This document shows positions 1 to 8,361 of a stretch of 64,000 nt of DNA, one piece after another (positions within the stretch are counted from its first letter, which is position 1; each line of letters begins with the position of its first letter). This DNA is from Candidatus Cloacimonadota bacterium. Its GTDB lineage: Bacteria > Muiribacteriota > UBA6191. The stretch is from contig JACFNL010000003.1 of the NCBI GenBank assembly GCA_019454875.1, forward strand, positions 1 through 64,000, read 5' to 3'. The notes beneath the pieces are model-generated. The model worked only from the letters and a program-made list of their open reading frames with translations, was not told where the DNA came from and did no database searches. The translations under genes and the position numbers were made by a program.

Positions 1-460
1 TCAGTTCCTGTGTCAGAGGCTTACGGTTGCGGCGGATATATTGAAATCTCTCAAAGTAATCACGGGTAGGGAAACCGACGATTTTGCGGGGCGGGTAGTT
101 TTCCAGATCCCAGAAATAAATTTCGTGTCCATTGGTATAGAAGCAGAATGGCAACTCGCAACCCAGCTGTTTTTGAATGTTATAACAATATTGCTTGGCT
201 TGCTCACGACCAAGTGCTGCATCCTTGCAGGTTTTTTTGGCTTCAACTACGGCTAAAGGCTTGCCATTCTTACCGAGTAACACATAATCGCTGAATTGAT
301 GACCTTCAAAAGTTGGAGGTGGTTCGACGGTATCCACCGGAAGCGAAATCAGAATATCAAATTCTTCGATGACCTGCGTGGGATCTTTAACATTCCAGCC
401 AGCCTGAGAGAGCAGATTATCAATCAGTTCAGAGCGGGTTTGAGCCTCAGTTCTGGTCAT
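1..460 (-). CDS. hsdR: Type I restriction endonuclease subunit R (HsdR), N-terminal part, cut by window edge
   Basis: The frame is open from the ATG at 460 to the left edge (153 codons). It begins MTRTEAQTRSELID and has a PD-(D/E)xK nuclease core with Asp58, Glu73 and Lys75 in a D-x14-E-A-K arrangement, followed by EQAKQYC, FCFYTNG and YPPRKIVGFPTRDYF, all typical of the HsdR N-terminal domain. In type I systems this domain cuts DNA after translocation by a helicase motor, which would lie beyond the edge. The start is supported by an SD (GAGGAAA) 7-8 nt upstream. hsdM and hsdS are not in the window, so completeness of the system cannot be judged. The missing C-terminal part also leaves open a related DEAD-helicase nuclease. 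Confidence 0.85.
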   Translation of the reverse strand, partial: MTRTEAQTRSELIDNLLSQAGWNVKDPTQVIEEFDILISLPVDTVEPPPTFEGHQFSDYVLLGKNGKPLAVVEAKKTCKDAALGREQAKQYCYNIQKQLGCELPFCFYTNGHEIYFWDLENYPPRKIVGFPTRDYFERFQYIRRNRKPLTQEL

Positions 461-596
461 GTCTTAATTTCCTCTGTTCATGCATCTGCACTATCGGTTT
501 CAATATAGCAGGTAACAAGGTACATGAAAAACCGAAAAGGAAATGGGGGCCTGCGCCAAACTAGAGAGTGTTAGAAATTCTGTGTCATATAGAATA

Positions 597-986
597 TTAA
601 ACCTCTCCCACTTTAGTAGCACAGTAGGCCAGGTAGCCTGAACGAGTCATTCCAGCGGCTTCTGCTGCCTGATCGATATCAAAGAGTAAGTCTTCCCGGA
701 TAGTGATATTAATTCTTTTGTGCTTCGCTGCTTTAGGCTTGTAGGGGATCCCAAGGATTGTGATGGCCCCATCTGATTTATCCAGTATATCTTCAATCCT
801 TGAAGGCTCTGGAATAGTTTCATTGTCATCAAGCATGCAACCAATATGCAGGGCCAATGCTTCTTCCGCCATGCCTAATGCCTCGTCAATGGTGGATCCG
901 GCAGTAATACATCCGGGAAAATCCTCAAACGAAACCCCATAATCAGAGTCTTGGTCTTTATGTATATAGGCAAAATAAATCTTCAT
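597..986 (-). CDS. hicB: HicB-family antitoxin, without an intact HicA partner
   Basis: The 129-residue protein has the two HicB parts. The N-terminal partial RNase-H-like fold (about residues 1-60) carries YGVSFEDFPGCITAGSTIDEA. The C-terminal ribbon-helix-helix DNA-binding segment (about 88-129) carries RINITIREDLL and MTRSGYLAYCA. HicB proteins neutralise HicA, an mRNA interferase, and repress the hicAB promoter. hicA normally lies immediately upstream; here only a short in-frame relic remains (995-1024) and an HNH gene occupies its place. The antitoxin may therefore be an orphan, or may counter a HicA encoded elsewhere. Confidence 0.85.
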   Translation of the reverse strand: MKIYFAYIHKDQDSDYGVSFEDFPGCITAGSTIDEALGMAEEALALHIGCMLDDNETIPEPSRIEDILDKSDGAITILGIPYKPKAAKHKRINITIREDLLFDIDQAAEAAGMTRSGYLAYCATKVGEV

Positions 987-994
987 GTTTTACC

Positions 995-1024
995 TCACAG
1001 TCCCGCCTGTTTCATAACACCTTT
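995..1024 (-). pseudogene. hicA: Relic of the hicA 3' end
   Basis: Read on the minus strand, the ten codons after the HNH stop give KGVMKQAGL and a TGA stop 8 nt before the hicB ATG. HicA proteins commonly end in a ...KQAGL motif and sit just upstream of hicB at this spacing. I infer that the rest of hicA was lost when the HNH gene or its flanking DNA arrived. The match is short and from memory of the family, so chance is possible. Confidence 0.45.
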
Positions 1025-1996
1025 TTAACTCCCGATTCCCTGTTCCAGCCGCAACTGCCGAATCAGAACCAGGGAGCGTTCAATCTCTTCCCGATAGTGC
1101 AGGTATATATGATGCATTTCACAAAGGGTTGTTAAGTTTTCCACTGTATTTTGGCCCCCATCCTTCACGGGTTTTATGTGGTGAATGTCCAGATGCCGCC
1201 TATGGCTACACCTGTGTCCGTTCTTTTGGAAGCTGCACCGACCCTTATCCCTTAAAGCCACCTGATTTAAGATATTCTGTGGTATGTGTTTTCTTTTCTT
1301 GTCGGTGGGTCCAGCATCCAGCGTGACAGATTGATTGGTTGAGTCTGATTTACGGATTGGGCCAGAGGTGGCCGCGACAGATTGTTTTGCAGTGGCAGCC
1401 TTTTTAGCTTCTGCTCTTTCCGCCTTAATCAATGGGTCATGTTTGGCTAAGGCCTCGTTTATTGCCCACTCAAACACTTCGGTTAAGGTTTTGTTGCTCT
1501 GGCATTTTTTGGAGAAAACATCCTGGGCTCGTTCTGTCAAAGCTTTGAAAGCTTCGGTGGTGTCGATGCTTAAGCGAAAATAATCTGCATTGATTCTTTG
1601 CCAGAAGTCCCGTCTGGGTTTGTAGGTGGAAACCTTGGCAACCTCTTTTTCCAGTTCCCGGCAGGAAAGTTTTTTGGATTTTTCGATCCACTCGGATTTA
1701 TTCTCAGAAGTAATAACCGAGGATACTTTTCTTAGTTTGGCCAGGCCGACTTCACCCGAGGCAATGGCTTCTTTCATGTCTGGAATTTCAACAGATTTTC
1801 GGGCCACCGTAATCAAGTTACTTACGGTTGCGGCACTGATTCCCTGACCAAGATTTAAGTATTCAAACAGGGATGAATAACCAAGCTCAAGAAAAAATTT
1901 GGTGAAATCAGCTTCCTGAGTCAGTTCAATTAAGAGCCCTTCCTGTTTTCTATACTCTATGACGGTTTCTGTGATTTTTTGATGTAGGTTTTGCAT
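1025..1996 (-). CDS. HNH endonuclease-domain protein of a multi-copy family
   Basis: The protein has 323 residues. The N-terminal helical region (about 1-130, with ELGYSSLFEYL and SCRELEKEVAKV) is like the long family of HNH proteins found in many copies in Bdellovibrionota. A basic low-complexity stretch rich in K, A and T follows (about 195-240). The C-terminal HNH domain (about 245-305) has paired Cys (RCSFQKNGHRC), LDIHHIKPVKDGG, ENLTTLC and a final His pair (MHH). It should be a metal-dependent DNA nuclease; its biological role is unknown. The start has no SD but has TAGCAT 6 nt upstream, suggesting a leaderless transcript. The gene ends 38 nt before hicB and appears to have replaced hicA. 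Confidence 0.8.
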   Translation of the reverse strand: MQNLHQKITETVIEYRKQEGLLIELTQEADFTKFFLELGYSSLFEYLNLGQGISAATVSNLITVARKSVEIPDMKEAIASGEVGLAKLRKVSSVITSENKSEWIEKSKKLSCRELEKEVAKVSTYKPRRDFWQRINADYFRLSIDTTEAFKALTERAQDVFSKKCQSNKTLTEVFEWAINEALAKHDPLIKAERAEAKKAATAKQSVAATSGPIRKSDSTNQSVTLDAGPTDKKRKHIPQNILNQVALRDKGRCSFQKNGHRCSHRRHLDIHHIKPVKDGGQNTVENLTTLCEMHHIYLHYREEIERSLVLIRQLRLEQGIGS

Positions 1997-2002
1997 ACAT
2001 TT

Positions 2003-2008
2003 ATGCTA
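2003..2008 (-). promoter_or_regulatory. Candidate -10 box for a leaderless HNH transcript
   Basis: On the minus strand TAGCAT lies 6 nt before the ATG at 1996. No SD is present. No convincing -35 is seen, so the call rests on the position of the box and on the same arrangement at other genes in the window. Confidence 0.4.
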
Positions 2009-2425
2009 CCACGGGATTTTTGGGCATATTTTGAGGCTATTAGAGAGGACAAATTCCGAAATTTTGCAATTTTTGGAAGGGCTGTCTGAGATCAGGCAAT
2101 CATAAAAGGAAATAAGGCATTAAAGCAGAAATTTTCCGAGGGGTTGGAGCAGGCTAAAGAATACCTTCAAAAAACTTGTCAAGAAATACTTGCAATAAAA
2201 TATGCGTGACAGATGATTTATTTTCTGGTCACGGTGGAGCTTGTCACAAATCACATAATCCCGACAAGCTGTCTGTGACAGATGAACTTTACGGGTTCAT
2301 TTCTTCCTTACTGCGAGACTGGATATGGCCTTATGGAAAGACTGTCGTTTGAGGAATGAGTAAGGAAAAACAATAAAGTGCCACTTGAATTTGGTCTGGA
2401 TTTCTCGCCCATTATAAATAGAATT
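2009..2425. other. Non-coding gap of about 420 bp with clustered dyads
   Basis: No credible gene is seen. 2205-2300 has the 11-mer GTGACAGATGA twice in direct orientation, with TTGTCAC and GCTTGTC/GACAAGC copies in inverse orientation between them. ATGAAC/GTTCAT arms follow at 2282-2300. A 9-bp inverted repeat (TTCCTTACT at 2304-2312 with AGTAAGGAA at 2359-2367) encloses 46 nt. The region could hold operators, a structured RNA or the remains of an element; nothing here decides between these. Confidence 0.5.
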
Positions 2426-3568
2426 TTAGCTCTCCTTGCGGCGCTTTATCTCCCTTTGTAAAAGGGTCAGTTCCCGGCTTACCTGGCCTGCAATGGAGGA
2501 GTTTTCCTCGGCTCGGCGAATCAGGTAGGGAATGACTTCGCGCACGGGACCATAGGGAACATACTTGCAGACCTTGTGACCAGCATGGGCTAAATTGAAA
2601 GTGATGTGATCGCCCATGCCATAAAGCTGGGCAAAACTCAGATGGGGCTCTGCCTTCATATTGCGAGCAATATCCAAGGCTCGGGTCACGCTGTTTTCGT
2701 TGTGGGTAGCTGCACAAAAGGCCACGGATTCGGGATGGGCAAGACAAAGAGCAATACCTTGATCGTAGTCTTTGGAAGTGTCTTCGCGGGTTTTTTGCAT
2801 CGGGGTCGGATAACCCATCAAATGCGCTCTTTCATTTTCTTTTTCAAGGTATGCTCCGCGCACCTGTTTGACACCTAACCAAAACCCCTCATTTTTTGCC
2901 ATCTGAATGGATTGTTCAAGATGGGCTAGACGATCATGGCGATACATCTGCCAGGTTCCGTAGATAATTGGTCTATCACGGTTGTACTTCTTCATCATCA
3001 TAAAAACCAGTTCATCAATGCGATCCTGAATCCAGCTTTCTTCGGCATCAATAAACAGACAGACATCAGAATCAACGGCCTTGGCACAAATGGAATCAAG
3101 ACGAGAAATTACTCGCTGCCATTCCAGTTCCTCATCTTTGGAAAAGGTAGGTCTTTCCAGCAGAGCAAAACGGGCAATTCCAGTGATTTTAATACTGGTA
3201 AACTGCAAGGATTTATAACGGGCACTGTAATCAAGAATGGTGAGAAGTTCTTTGGCTGTTGCATCAAACTCGACTTCATTCTGTTTGGCTTCAACCGCAA
3301 AATCAAGGTTGGTAATAACCCCAAACCTCTCCAGATCGGTGACGGTCTGCATACATTCCTGAATGGTTTCCCCACCACAAAAAAGGGGAAAAATCGTGGA
3401 ACGCAAAGCAGAGTCAATGGGCAGATGCATTTTAAATGCCAGCTCCGTTGCCTTAGTACCGAAACGGTTCAGAGTCGGATTGTTAAACATTCCAAATAAA
3501 AATGCTGACTGCTTCAGCTCCTGGTCGGATTTTCGCAAAAACGCAATTCTGGTATCAGAAAAATCCAT
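2426..3568 (-). CDS. Proline dehydrogenase (PRODH, FAD-dependent)
   Basis: The 380-residue protein matches the PRODH TIM-barrel family that oxidises L-proline to pyrroline-5-carboxylate and passes electrons to the quinone pool. Visible family segments include DVCLFIDAEESW, YGTWQMYRHD, VKQVRGAYLEKE, FCAATHNENS, FAQLYGMGDHI, and the C-terminal KYVPYGPVREVIPYLIRRAEEN with substrate-binding arginines. The start at 3568 (MDFSDTRIAF) has an SD (AAGGAAG); a longer frame to 3736 only overlaps proS. It is downstream of proS by 14 nt and surely cotranscribed. No P5C dehydrogenase domain or gene is adjacent, so the second step must be encoded elsewhere. Confidence 0.9.
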   Translation of the reverse strand: MDFSDTRIAFLRKSDQELKQSAFLFGMFNNPTLNRFGTKATELAFKMHLPIDSALRSTIFPLFCGGETIQECMQTVTDLERFGVITNLDFAVEAKQNEVEFDATAKELLTILDYSARYKSLQFTSIKITGIARFALLERPTFSKDEELEWQRVISRLDSICAKAVDSDVCLFIDAEESWIQDRIDELVFMMMKKYNRDRPIIYGTWQMYRHDRLAHLEQSIQMAKNEGFWLGVKQVRGAYLEKENERAHLMGYPTPMQKTREDTSKDYDQGIALCLAHPESVAFCAATHNENSVTRALDIARNMKAEPHLSFAQLYGMGDHITFNLAHAGHKVCKYVPYGPVREVIPYLIRRAEENSSIAGQVSRELTLLQREIKRRKES

Positions 3569-3582
3569 ACAGCACTTCCTTC

Positions 3583-5070
3583 TTAATAAGCTCTGGCAAA
3601 AACAACCCGCCCCATAGATGGTTTCCCACTGTAAATACAAACACCGGCTTCCTTTTCCTGATGAAGAGGAATACAGCGAATCGTGGCTTTGGTTTTTTCC
3701 TTGATCGCCTCTTCGGATTGAGATGTCCCATCCCAATGAGCCAGAATAAAACCACCAGTGGAATCCAGAACCTTCTCAAAATCTTCCATAGTATCTACTT
3801 TATAGGTGTGGGAGTCTCTATAGGCACGGGCTTTTTGTAACAATTCAGCCTGAATTCTATCCAATGTCTCATTGATTCTGGAAGCCAGTCCATCACAAGG
3901 GACAATTTCTTTTTGCCTTGTGTCTCGTCTTGCCAGTTCTGCCGTCTGGTTCTCAAGGTCTCGAGGACCAATTACCAGTCGTAAAGGTACTCCAAGCATC
4001 TCATACTCAGAGTACTTCCAGCCTGGGGACTTTTTATCGTCTTCATCAAGCTTGACCCGGATACCAAGAGCTTTTAGCTCACTGGCCAATTCTTTGCACT
4101 TTGCCCGGGTGCTTTCGAGCTGCACATTTTTGCCTACGGGAATTAGGACCACCTGAATTGGAGCCAGGACAGGAGGTAGTACCAGCCCGAAGTCATCGGA
4201 ATGGGTCATTACCAAAGCCCCCATCAGTCGGGTTGAAACACCCCAGCTAGTGGCCCATACATACTCTTGTGTTCCTTCCTGAGTCAGATACTTTACATCA
4301 AAGGCCTTGGCAAAATTCTGGCCCAGAAAATGACTGGTTCCAGCTTGTAAAGCCTTACCGTCCTGCATTAATGCCTCAATACAATAGGTATCAATAGCAC
4401 CAGCAAACCGCTCATTCTCCGTTTTAACACCCTTGAATACAGGCATGGCCATTGTGTTTTCAGCAAAATCAGCGTAGACATCCAGCATTTTTCTGGTTTC
4501 TTCCACAGCTTCTTCTGAGGTTGCATGGGCTGTATGCCCCTCCTGCCACAAAAACTCGGTAGTCCTTAAAAAGAGACGGGTACGCATTTCCCAGCGCACC
4601 ACATTTGCCCATTGATTTACCAGAATGGGCAGATCGCGGTAGGACTGAATCCAGTCCCTGTAGGTGGACCAGATGATGGTTTCTGAGGTAGGGCGAACAA
4701 TAAGCTCTTCTTCCAGTTTGGCTTCAGGATCCACCACAACTCCATTACCATTGGGATCGTTAATCAGTCGGTAGTGGGTTACTACGGCACATTCCTTGGC
4801 AAAACCTTCAATGTGGGAGGCTTCCTTGGATAAAAAGCTTTTGGGGATAAACAGCGGGAAGTAGGCATTCTGATGTCCGGTAGCCTTAAATGCGGAATCC
4901 AGAACGGATTGCATTTTTTCCCAAATGGCATAACCATAGGGTTTAATCACCATACAGCCCCGAACCGGGGAGTAATCGGCAAGACCTGCCTTGATTACTA
5001 TATCGTTATACCATTGGGAATAGTCCTTACTGCGACTCGTGATTTCTTTGTTGCCCTGACTCTCAGACAT
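3583..5070 (-). CDS. proS: Prolyl-tRNA synthetase, short archaeal/eukaryal-type form
   Basis: This class II aminoacyl-tRNA synthetase has 495 residues, the size of the ProS form lacking the bacterial editing insertion. Motif 2 is in the [13 protein letters not shown] / [17 protein letters not shown] block, preceded by [11 protein letters not shown]. The C-terminal half has an anticodon-binding domain (about 290-400, [11 protein letters not shown]) and a C-terminal extension ending in Tyr, as in this subgroup. It charges tRNA-Pro in the cytoplasm. The start at 5070 has a strong SD (AAGGAG) and an upstream extended -10 promoter. The downstream partner is proline dehydrogenase, so one transcript carries proline use and proline catabolism. 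Confidence 0.95.
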   Translation of the reverse strand: MSESQGNKEITSRSKDYSQWYNDIVIKAGLADYSPVRGCMVIKPYGYAIWEKMQSVLDSAFKATGHQNAYFPLFIPKSFLSKEASHIEGFAKECAVVTHYRLINDPNGNGVVVDPEAKLEEELIVRPTSETIIWSTYRDWIQSYRDLPILVNQWANVVRWEMRTRLFLRTTEFLWQEGHTAHATSEEAVEETRKMLDVYADFAENTMAMPVFKGVKTENERFAGAIDTYCIEALMQDGKALQAGTSHFLGQNFAKAFDVKYLTQEGTQEYVWATSWGVSTRLMGALVMTHSDDFGLVLPPVLAPIQVVLIPVGKNVQLESTRAKCKELASELKALGIRVKLDEDDKKSPGWKYSEYEMLGVPLRLVIGPRDLENQTAELARRDTRQKEIVPCDGLASRINETLDRIQAELLQKARAYRDSHTYKVDTMEDFEKVLDSTGGFILAHWDGTSQSEEAIKEKTKATIRCIPLHQEKEAGVCIYSGKPSMGRVVFARAY

Positions 5071-5099
5071 AACCTGCTCCTTAAATTTTCAGCGAGGCG

Positions 5100-5105
5100 A
5101 TTATA
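5100..5105 (-). promoter_or_regulatory. Extended -10 promoter of proS-PRODH
   Basis: On the minus strand TGG-TATAAT lies about 30 nt before the proS start, leaving a short leader that contains the SD. The -35 region is weak, which fits an extended -10 promoter. Confidence 0.6.
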
Positions 5106-5138
5106 CCACCAAGCGAAACTTAAGTGCGGGTTTGTTAA

Positions 5139-5330
5139 TCAGTGAATGTGCTGTTCACGAGCCTGATACTGTTGTACCAGATCCAGATTGGGTCCACGAA
5201 GAAATACGGAGTCGTTAATAATCAGGATCTGATCAAACAGCACCTGTCCGTTCTCAAAATCAGCCAGAAATTCCGTCCAGACATCCTGAACCAGTTCGAG
5301 CTTCACTACCGCGCTTTCTCGCATAATCAC
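5139..5330 (-). CDS. Small hypothetical protein, perhaps the 3' part of a frameshifted lipoprotein gene
   Basis: The 63-codon frame from a GTG at 5330 reads as a plausible protein (ESAVVKLELVQDVWTEFLADF...), with no family recognised. Just upstream, in a frame shifted by one nucleotide, 5404-5327 reads LFVLVSGCCFSADKNQQYF and ends at a TGA overlapping the GTG. LVSGC is a lipobox. A single-nucleotide indel would join the two into one short lipoprotein. Neither part has a good SD, so this is a tentative call; the rest of 5331-5540 shows nothing else. Confidence 0.35.
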   Translation of the reverse strand: MIMRESAVVKLELVQDVWTEFLADFENGQVLFDQILIINDSVFLRGPNLDLVQQYQAREQHIH

Positions 5331-5527
5331 TTCTTTCGGGTCGCTACAAAATACTGCTGATTCTTATCGGCACTAAAGCAACAACCGCTTACAAGTACAA
5401 ACAAGATAACACATTAGTAGCCAACTTTTGTCATATAGTTCCCAAAATAGTACGCTAACCAACAAATCTGATCATTTCATTCCAAGATTCCCCAATCTCC
5501 AGACTTTTCTAAAGAACGATACTTCTA

Positions 5528-5533
5528 TATACT
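5528..5533 (+). promoter_or_regulatory. Candidate -10 box of the TM2 gene
   Basis: TATACT ends 7 nt before the GTG at 5541. There is no SD, so the mRNA may begin at the start codon. Confidence 0.45.
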
Positions 5534-5540
5534 GACTTCT

Positions 5541-6095
5541 GTGATAAGACGAAAATCGATCAAAAAATATGTGCCAGGAAAAAAGGACACCCTGATTGCC
5601 TATATTTTGCTGTTTCCTCCTATGGGAATGCTTGGGCTTCACAAGTTTTATCTGGGTCAGCCGATCTGGGGACTTCTGTATTTCTTTACTGGGGCATTTT
5701 CCGGCCTGGGTATTATCTATGATCTTTTGAAAATCCCCGAACAGGTTGAGCAGGCCAATGCCCTGCTTAATTACCGCGATGCCCCACAAAGGGGAGAGCT
5801 TTATGATTCTGTGTACACAGCTACTGGTGGGGAAACTCCTCATGATGAGAACATCATCGAAGCCGACTATGAGTATATCCACAAAAATGGAAGTGGATTC
5901 TCCAAACCGGAACGGTCTCTTGAAGCCAGAATCATTGAACTAGCAGAAGCCTCGGAGTTAAATCAGCTCACCCTTAAGGATTTGATCAAGGCGGGAATTC
6001 CTCTGGATGATGCCAAGCGCACCCTGGAAAAACTGGCCAGGGAAGGTGTTTGTGAAGAAGTGAACATGGACGCAACTAAAGTCTATTGTTTCTGA
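5541..6095 (+). CDS. TM2-domain membrane protein
   Basis: The protein has 184 residues. A TM2 domain spans about 15-60: AYILLFPPMGMLGLHKFYLG, then GLLYFFTGAFSGLGIIYDL, two membrane helices joined by the short G-x-H-x-F-Y-L-G motif. The C-terminal half is soluble; its last 50 residues (LTLKDLIKAGIPLDDAKRTLEKLAREG) look like a small helical winged-helix-type domain. TM2 proteins are widespread and mostly uncharacterised. The start is a GTG with no SD; TATACT 7 nt upstream suggests leaderless translation. Its 3' end overlaps the convergent gene by 13 nt. Confidence 0.8.
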   Translation: MIRRKSIKKYVPGKKDTLIAYILLFPPMGMLGLHKFYLGQPIWGLLYFFTGAFSGLGIIYDLLKIPEQVEQANALLNYRDAPQRGELYDSVYTATGGETPHDENIIEADYEYIHKNGSGFSKPERSLEARIIELAEASELNQLTLKDLIKAGIPLDDAKRTLEKLAREGVCEEVNMDATKVYCF

Positions 6096-6862
6096 ATATC
6101 TGGCTTTCTCGGGTGTCTTTTAGGCCAGAGCTTGTAGTGCTGAAGCAGGGTATCCTCAAGGATCTCAAATTCCCTTCTGCCCCCTACAAGGTTATGCTGC
6201 TCATACCATCTCCACAAAAACTGGGCTACAATCTCACTGTCTCTTCTTAAGCTCAGTGCAAGCCCCCACAGGCGAATTGCCAGTTCCTTATGCTGAATGG
6301 CCTGAATCACCAGTTCATCAGGATGGGGATATCTGGCATTTAAAGACAACTTCTCTCTTAACAGGGCCAGTTTTACACTCAGCCACTCATATTTCTCAAA
6401 TCTTTCAAAAATGGAAACATCCCCTGCCAGCCCGGAATCCCCATATTCGTCAATGGCCCAGTCCATCAGCACTGGATAGTCATGAACCCCTTTGCTTGCC
6501 AAAAGCCTAAGAAGCCAGACTGACCTTTCTTTAGGATCACTTAATGTCAGATATCTCAGTCGCATGTAATGAATGTATGCCAGCCTTCTTCTGTCCTCGG
6601 ATAACATATGTGGCTCCAGGGCCATTTCCAGAAGCGGCAACGAGCCTACTGACTTCCTCTCCAAAAGGGCCTGTAAACAAAAATAGAAAATATTGCCGTT
6701 ATCTGAATTGATTCCCATTTCCAGAAAACCAGCCTGCTCGGTAAGTGGCAGTGTTTTTAAGGTGGATTGGAATTCCGTGAAGTCTTTCTGTTCATCACGG
6801 TTCTGATCCTCAAGACCATAAACCAAAGTATGCAACAGAATTGCGAGAAGCAATTGTTTCAT
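6083..6862 (-). CDS. Secreted alpha-helical protein of unknown function
   Basis: The 259-residue protein has a signal peptide (MKQLLLAILLHTLVYG) and a mature part made almost wholly of predicted helices with Leu, Arg and Glu periodicity, resembling a HEAT-like or TPR-like solenoid; I do not recognise a family. Its ATG overlaps the stop of the upstream dehydratase gene in an ATGA, so it is the last gene of the run from glutamate dehydrogenase. It probably acts in the periplasm. Confidence 0.7.
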   Translation of the reverse strand: MKQLLLAILLHTLVYGLEDQNRDEQKDFTEFQSTLKTLPLTEQAGFLEMGINSDNGNIFYFCLQALLERKSVGSLPLLEMALEPHMLSEDRRRLAYIHYMRLRYLTLSDPKERSVWLLRLLASKGVHDYPVLMDWAIDEYGDSGLAGDVSIFERFEKYEWLSVKLALLREKLSLNARYPHPDELVIQAIQHKELAIRLWGLALSLRRDSEIVAQFLWRWYEQHNLVGGRREFEILEDTLLQHYKLWPKRHPRKPDIQKQ

Positions 6863-7830
6863 AAAACCGTCTGAAAATCCGCCAGTACCATTTCCCGAAT
6901 AATCTCGGTCAGGGGCTTTTGGGCTTTCCAGCCCAGTTCCTGGTAAACTCTGGATGGGTCTCCTATCAGGGGAATCGGATCCGATTCACGAAAAAACTTG
7001 GGATCCGTCTCCACAAACTGCTTCCAGTCCAGTTCCAGAGTTGAAAAAGCAATCTCAAGAAAATCCTTCACAGAATGGGTCTTTCCCGTGGCCAGAATAT
7101 AATCCCTTGGCTCATTTGCCTGAAGCATCATCCACATGCCCTGAATAAAATCAGGGGCATATCCCCAGTCTCGGACTGCATCCAGATTACCAAGCTTTAG
7201 GGTTTTATCCAGACCTTTGGCAATTCTGGCAACACCTCTAGTGATTTTTCTGGTTACAAAATGTCTGGCCCGCCGTGGTGACTCATGATTGTATAAAAAG
7301 CCTGTACAGGCAAACAGACCTTCACGGCTTCTGTAGTTCTGTAAAAGATGGTGGCTGGCCACTTTGGAAATGCCATAAATGGAACGGGGAGAAAATCCTG
7401 ATGTCTCATTCTGAGGTGCAAAGTCAGGTTTACCAAACATCTCGCTGGAGCCTGCATAAAAAAATCGGCATTGTGGTCTTAGCTCAAGAATGGAAGCCAG
7501 AAGATAATGTGTGGCACTGAAATTGGAGTTCATAACCTGAAACTCTTCTTCAAAACCATAATGCACAAAACTGGCGGCAGCCAGATGATAACACTCATCT
7601 GGCTGCACATCCTTAATACAGCGATACAGGGATAGATGATCCACAATACTGCCCTGGTGCAGAATCACTCGGTTACGAACCGAAGACAGGTTGTCTTCCC
7701 GCCCCCCGGAAACTTCCAGGGACTCACGGCGGACTAGTCCATGCACCTCATAACCTTTGGACAGCAAAAACTCGGCAAGATAAGAACCATCCTGCCCTGA
7801 AATTCCTGTGATCAAAGCCCTTTTTTGCAC
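6859..7830 (-). CDS. gmd: GDP-mannose 4,6-dehydratase
   Basis: This 323-residue extended SDR protein has the Gmd signature ALITGISGQDGSYLAEFLL, the catalytic Ser/Glu in SSEMFG, YGISK with the active-site Tyr and Lys, LYNHESPRR, and AVRDWGYAPDF. Gmd converts GDP-mannose to GDP-4-keto-6-deoxymannose, the precursor of GDP-fucose, GDP-rhamnose or GDP-perosamine. No enzyme for the second step is adjacent. The start is a GTG 4 nt after the upstream stop without a clear SD, implying translational coupling to the cyclic-nucleotide-binding gene. Confidence 0.88.
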   Translation of the reverse strand: MQKRALITGISGQDGSYLAEFLLSKGYEVHGLVRRESLEVSGGREDNLSSVRNRVILHQGSIVDHLSLYRCIKDVQPDECYHLAAASFVHYGFEEEFQVMNSNFSATHYLLASILELRPQCRFFYAGSSEMFGKPDFAPQNETSGFSPRSIYGISKVASHHLLQNYRSREGLFACTGFLYNHESPRRARHFVTRKITRGVARIAKGLDKTLKLGNLDAVRDWGYAPDFIQGMWMMLQANEPRDYILATGKTHSVKDFLEIAFSTLELDWKQFVETDPKFFRESDPIPLIGDPSRVYQELGWKAQKPLTEIIREMVLADFQTVL

Positions 7831-7834
7831 CTGT

Positions 7835-8353
7835 TTAAAAATTCCAGTCCGAGAACAACGAGGCTTTGAACTGAGTAAACTCCTTGAACTTTGCTCTCAT
7901 GTCCATCATGGCCACATTCATGGCCTCCATTTTTTCTCCCACAATTGTACCGACATTATGAGACAGCTTAAACGCCATCAAGTCGTTTTTCTCCAGAAGT
8001 TCAAGATACTTCTGCTTGTTGAAGAACAATACTGTAGAAGGCTCAAGGCACAGAGCTGTACTGGTTCTGACCCTTTTGGCCATCAATCCCATTTCACCCA
8101 AAACAGTAGGGGCCTCAATATCAGCCAGAACCTTGGGCTTTTCAGCCTCTTTCTCTCTTTGTACCCTGATTTTTCCCTTCAGAATCAAAAAGAAACCTCT
8201 GGCTTCCTGCCCCTTGTGAAAAATGATTTGATTTGCCTCATACTCCACAGTTTCTGTAAGGGACAAAAAATAATCAAACTCCTGCTGGTTAAAATATTTA
8301 AACAGAGGATTTTCCTGATAGTGTGTTTTTAAATAGTCAACTGTTTCACACAT
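7835..8353 (-). CDS. Cyclic nucleotide-binding (CNB) domain protein
   Basis: The protein has 172 residues with one CNB domain (about 20-130): FKYFNQQEFDYFLSLTETVE, IFHKGQEARGFFLILKGKIRV, and a phosphate-binding cassette-like VLGEMGLMAKRVRTSTALC. The conserved GEM and the Arg of the R-T/S motif suggest cAMP or cGMP binding. No DNA-binding domain follows; the C-terminal 45 residues look helical. It sits 8 nt after glutamate dehydrogenase in the same operon and has an SD (AGGAGA). The CHASE2 cyclase at the right edge could supply the ligand, which is inference. Confidence 0.8.
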   Translation of the reverse strand: MCETVDYLKTHYQENPLFKYFNQQEFDYFLSLTETVEYEANQIIFHKGQEARGFFLILKGKIRVQREKEAEKPKVLADIEAPTVLGEMGLMAKRVRTSTALCLEPSTVLFFNKQKYLELLEKNDLMAFKLSHNVGTIVGEKMEAMNVAMMDMRAKFKEFTQFKASLFSDWNF

Positions 8354-8361
8354 GGTTTCTC

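Noticed and set aside
2936-3499. 187-codon plus-strand frame inside proline dehydrogenase
   Set aside because: It lies wholly antisense to a well-conserved gene and its translation shows no family features or SD.
5472-5882. 136-codon minus-strand frame across the TM2 gene
   Set aside because: It is antisense to the TM2 domain; the TM2 frame has a clear motif and this one does not.
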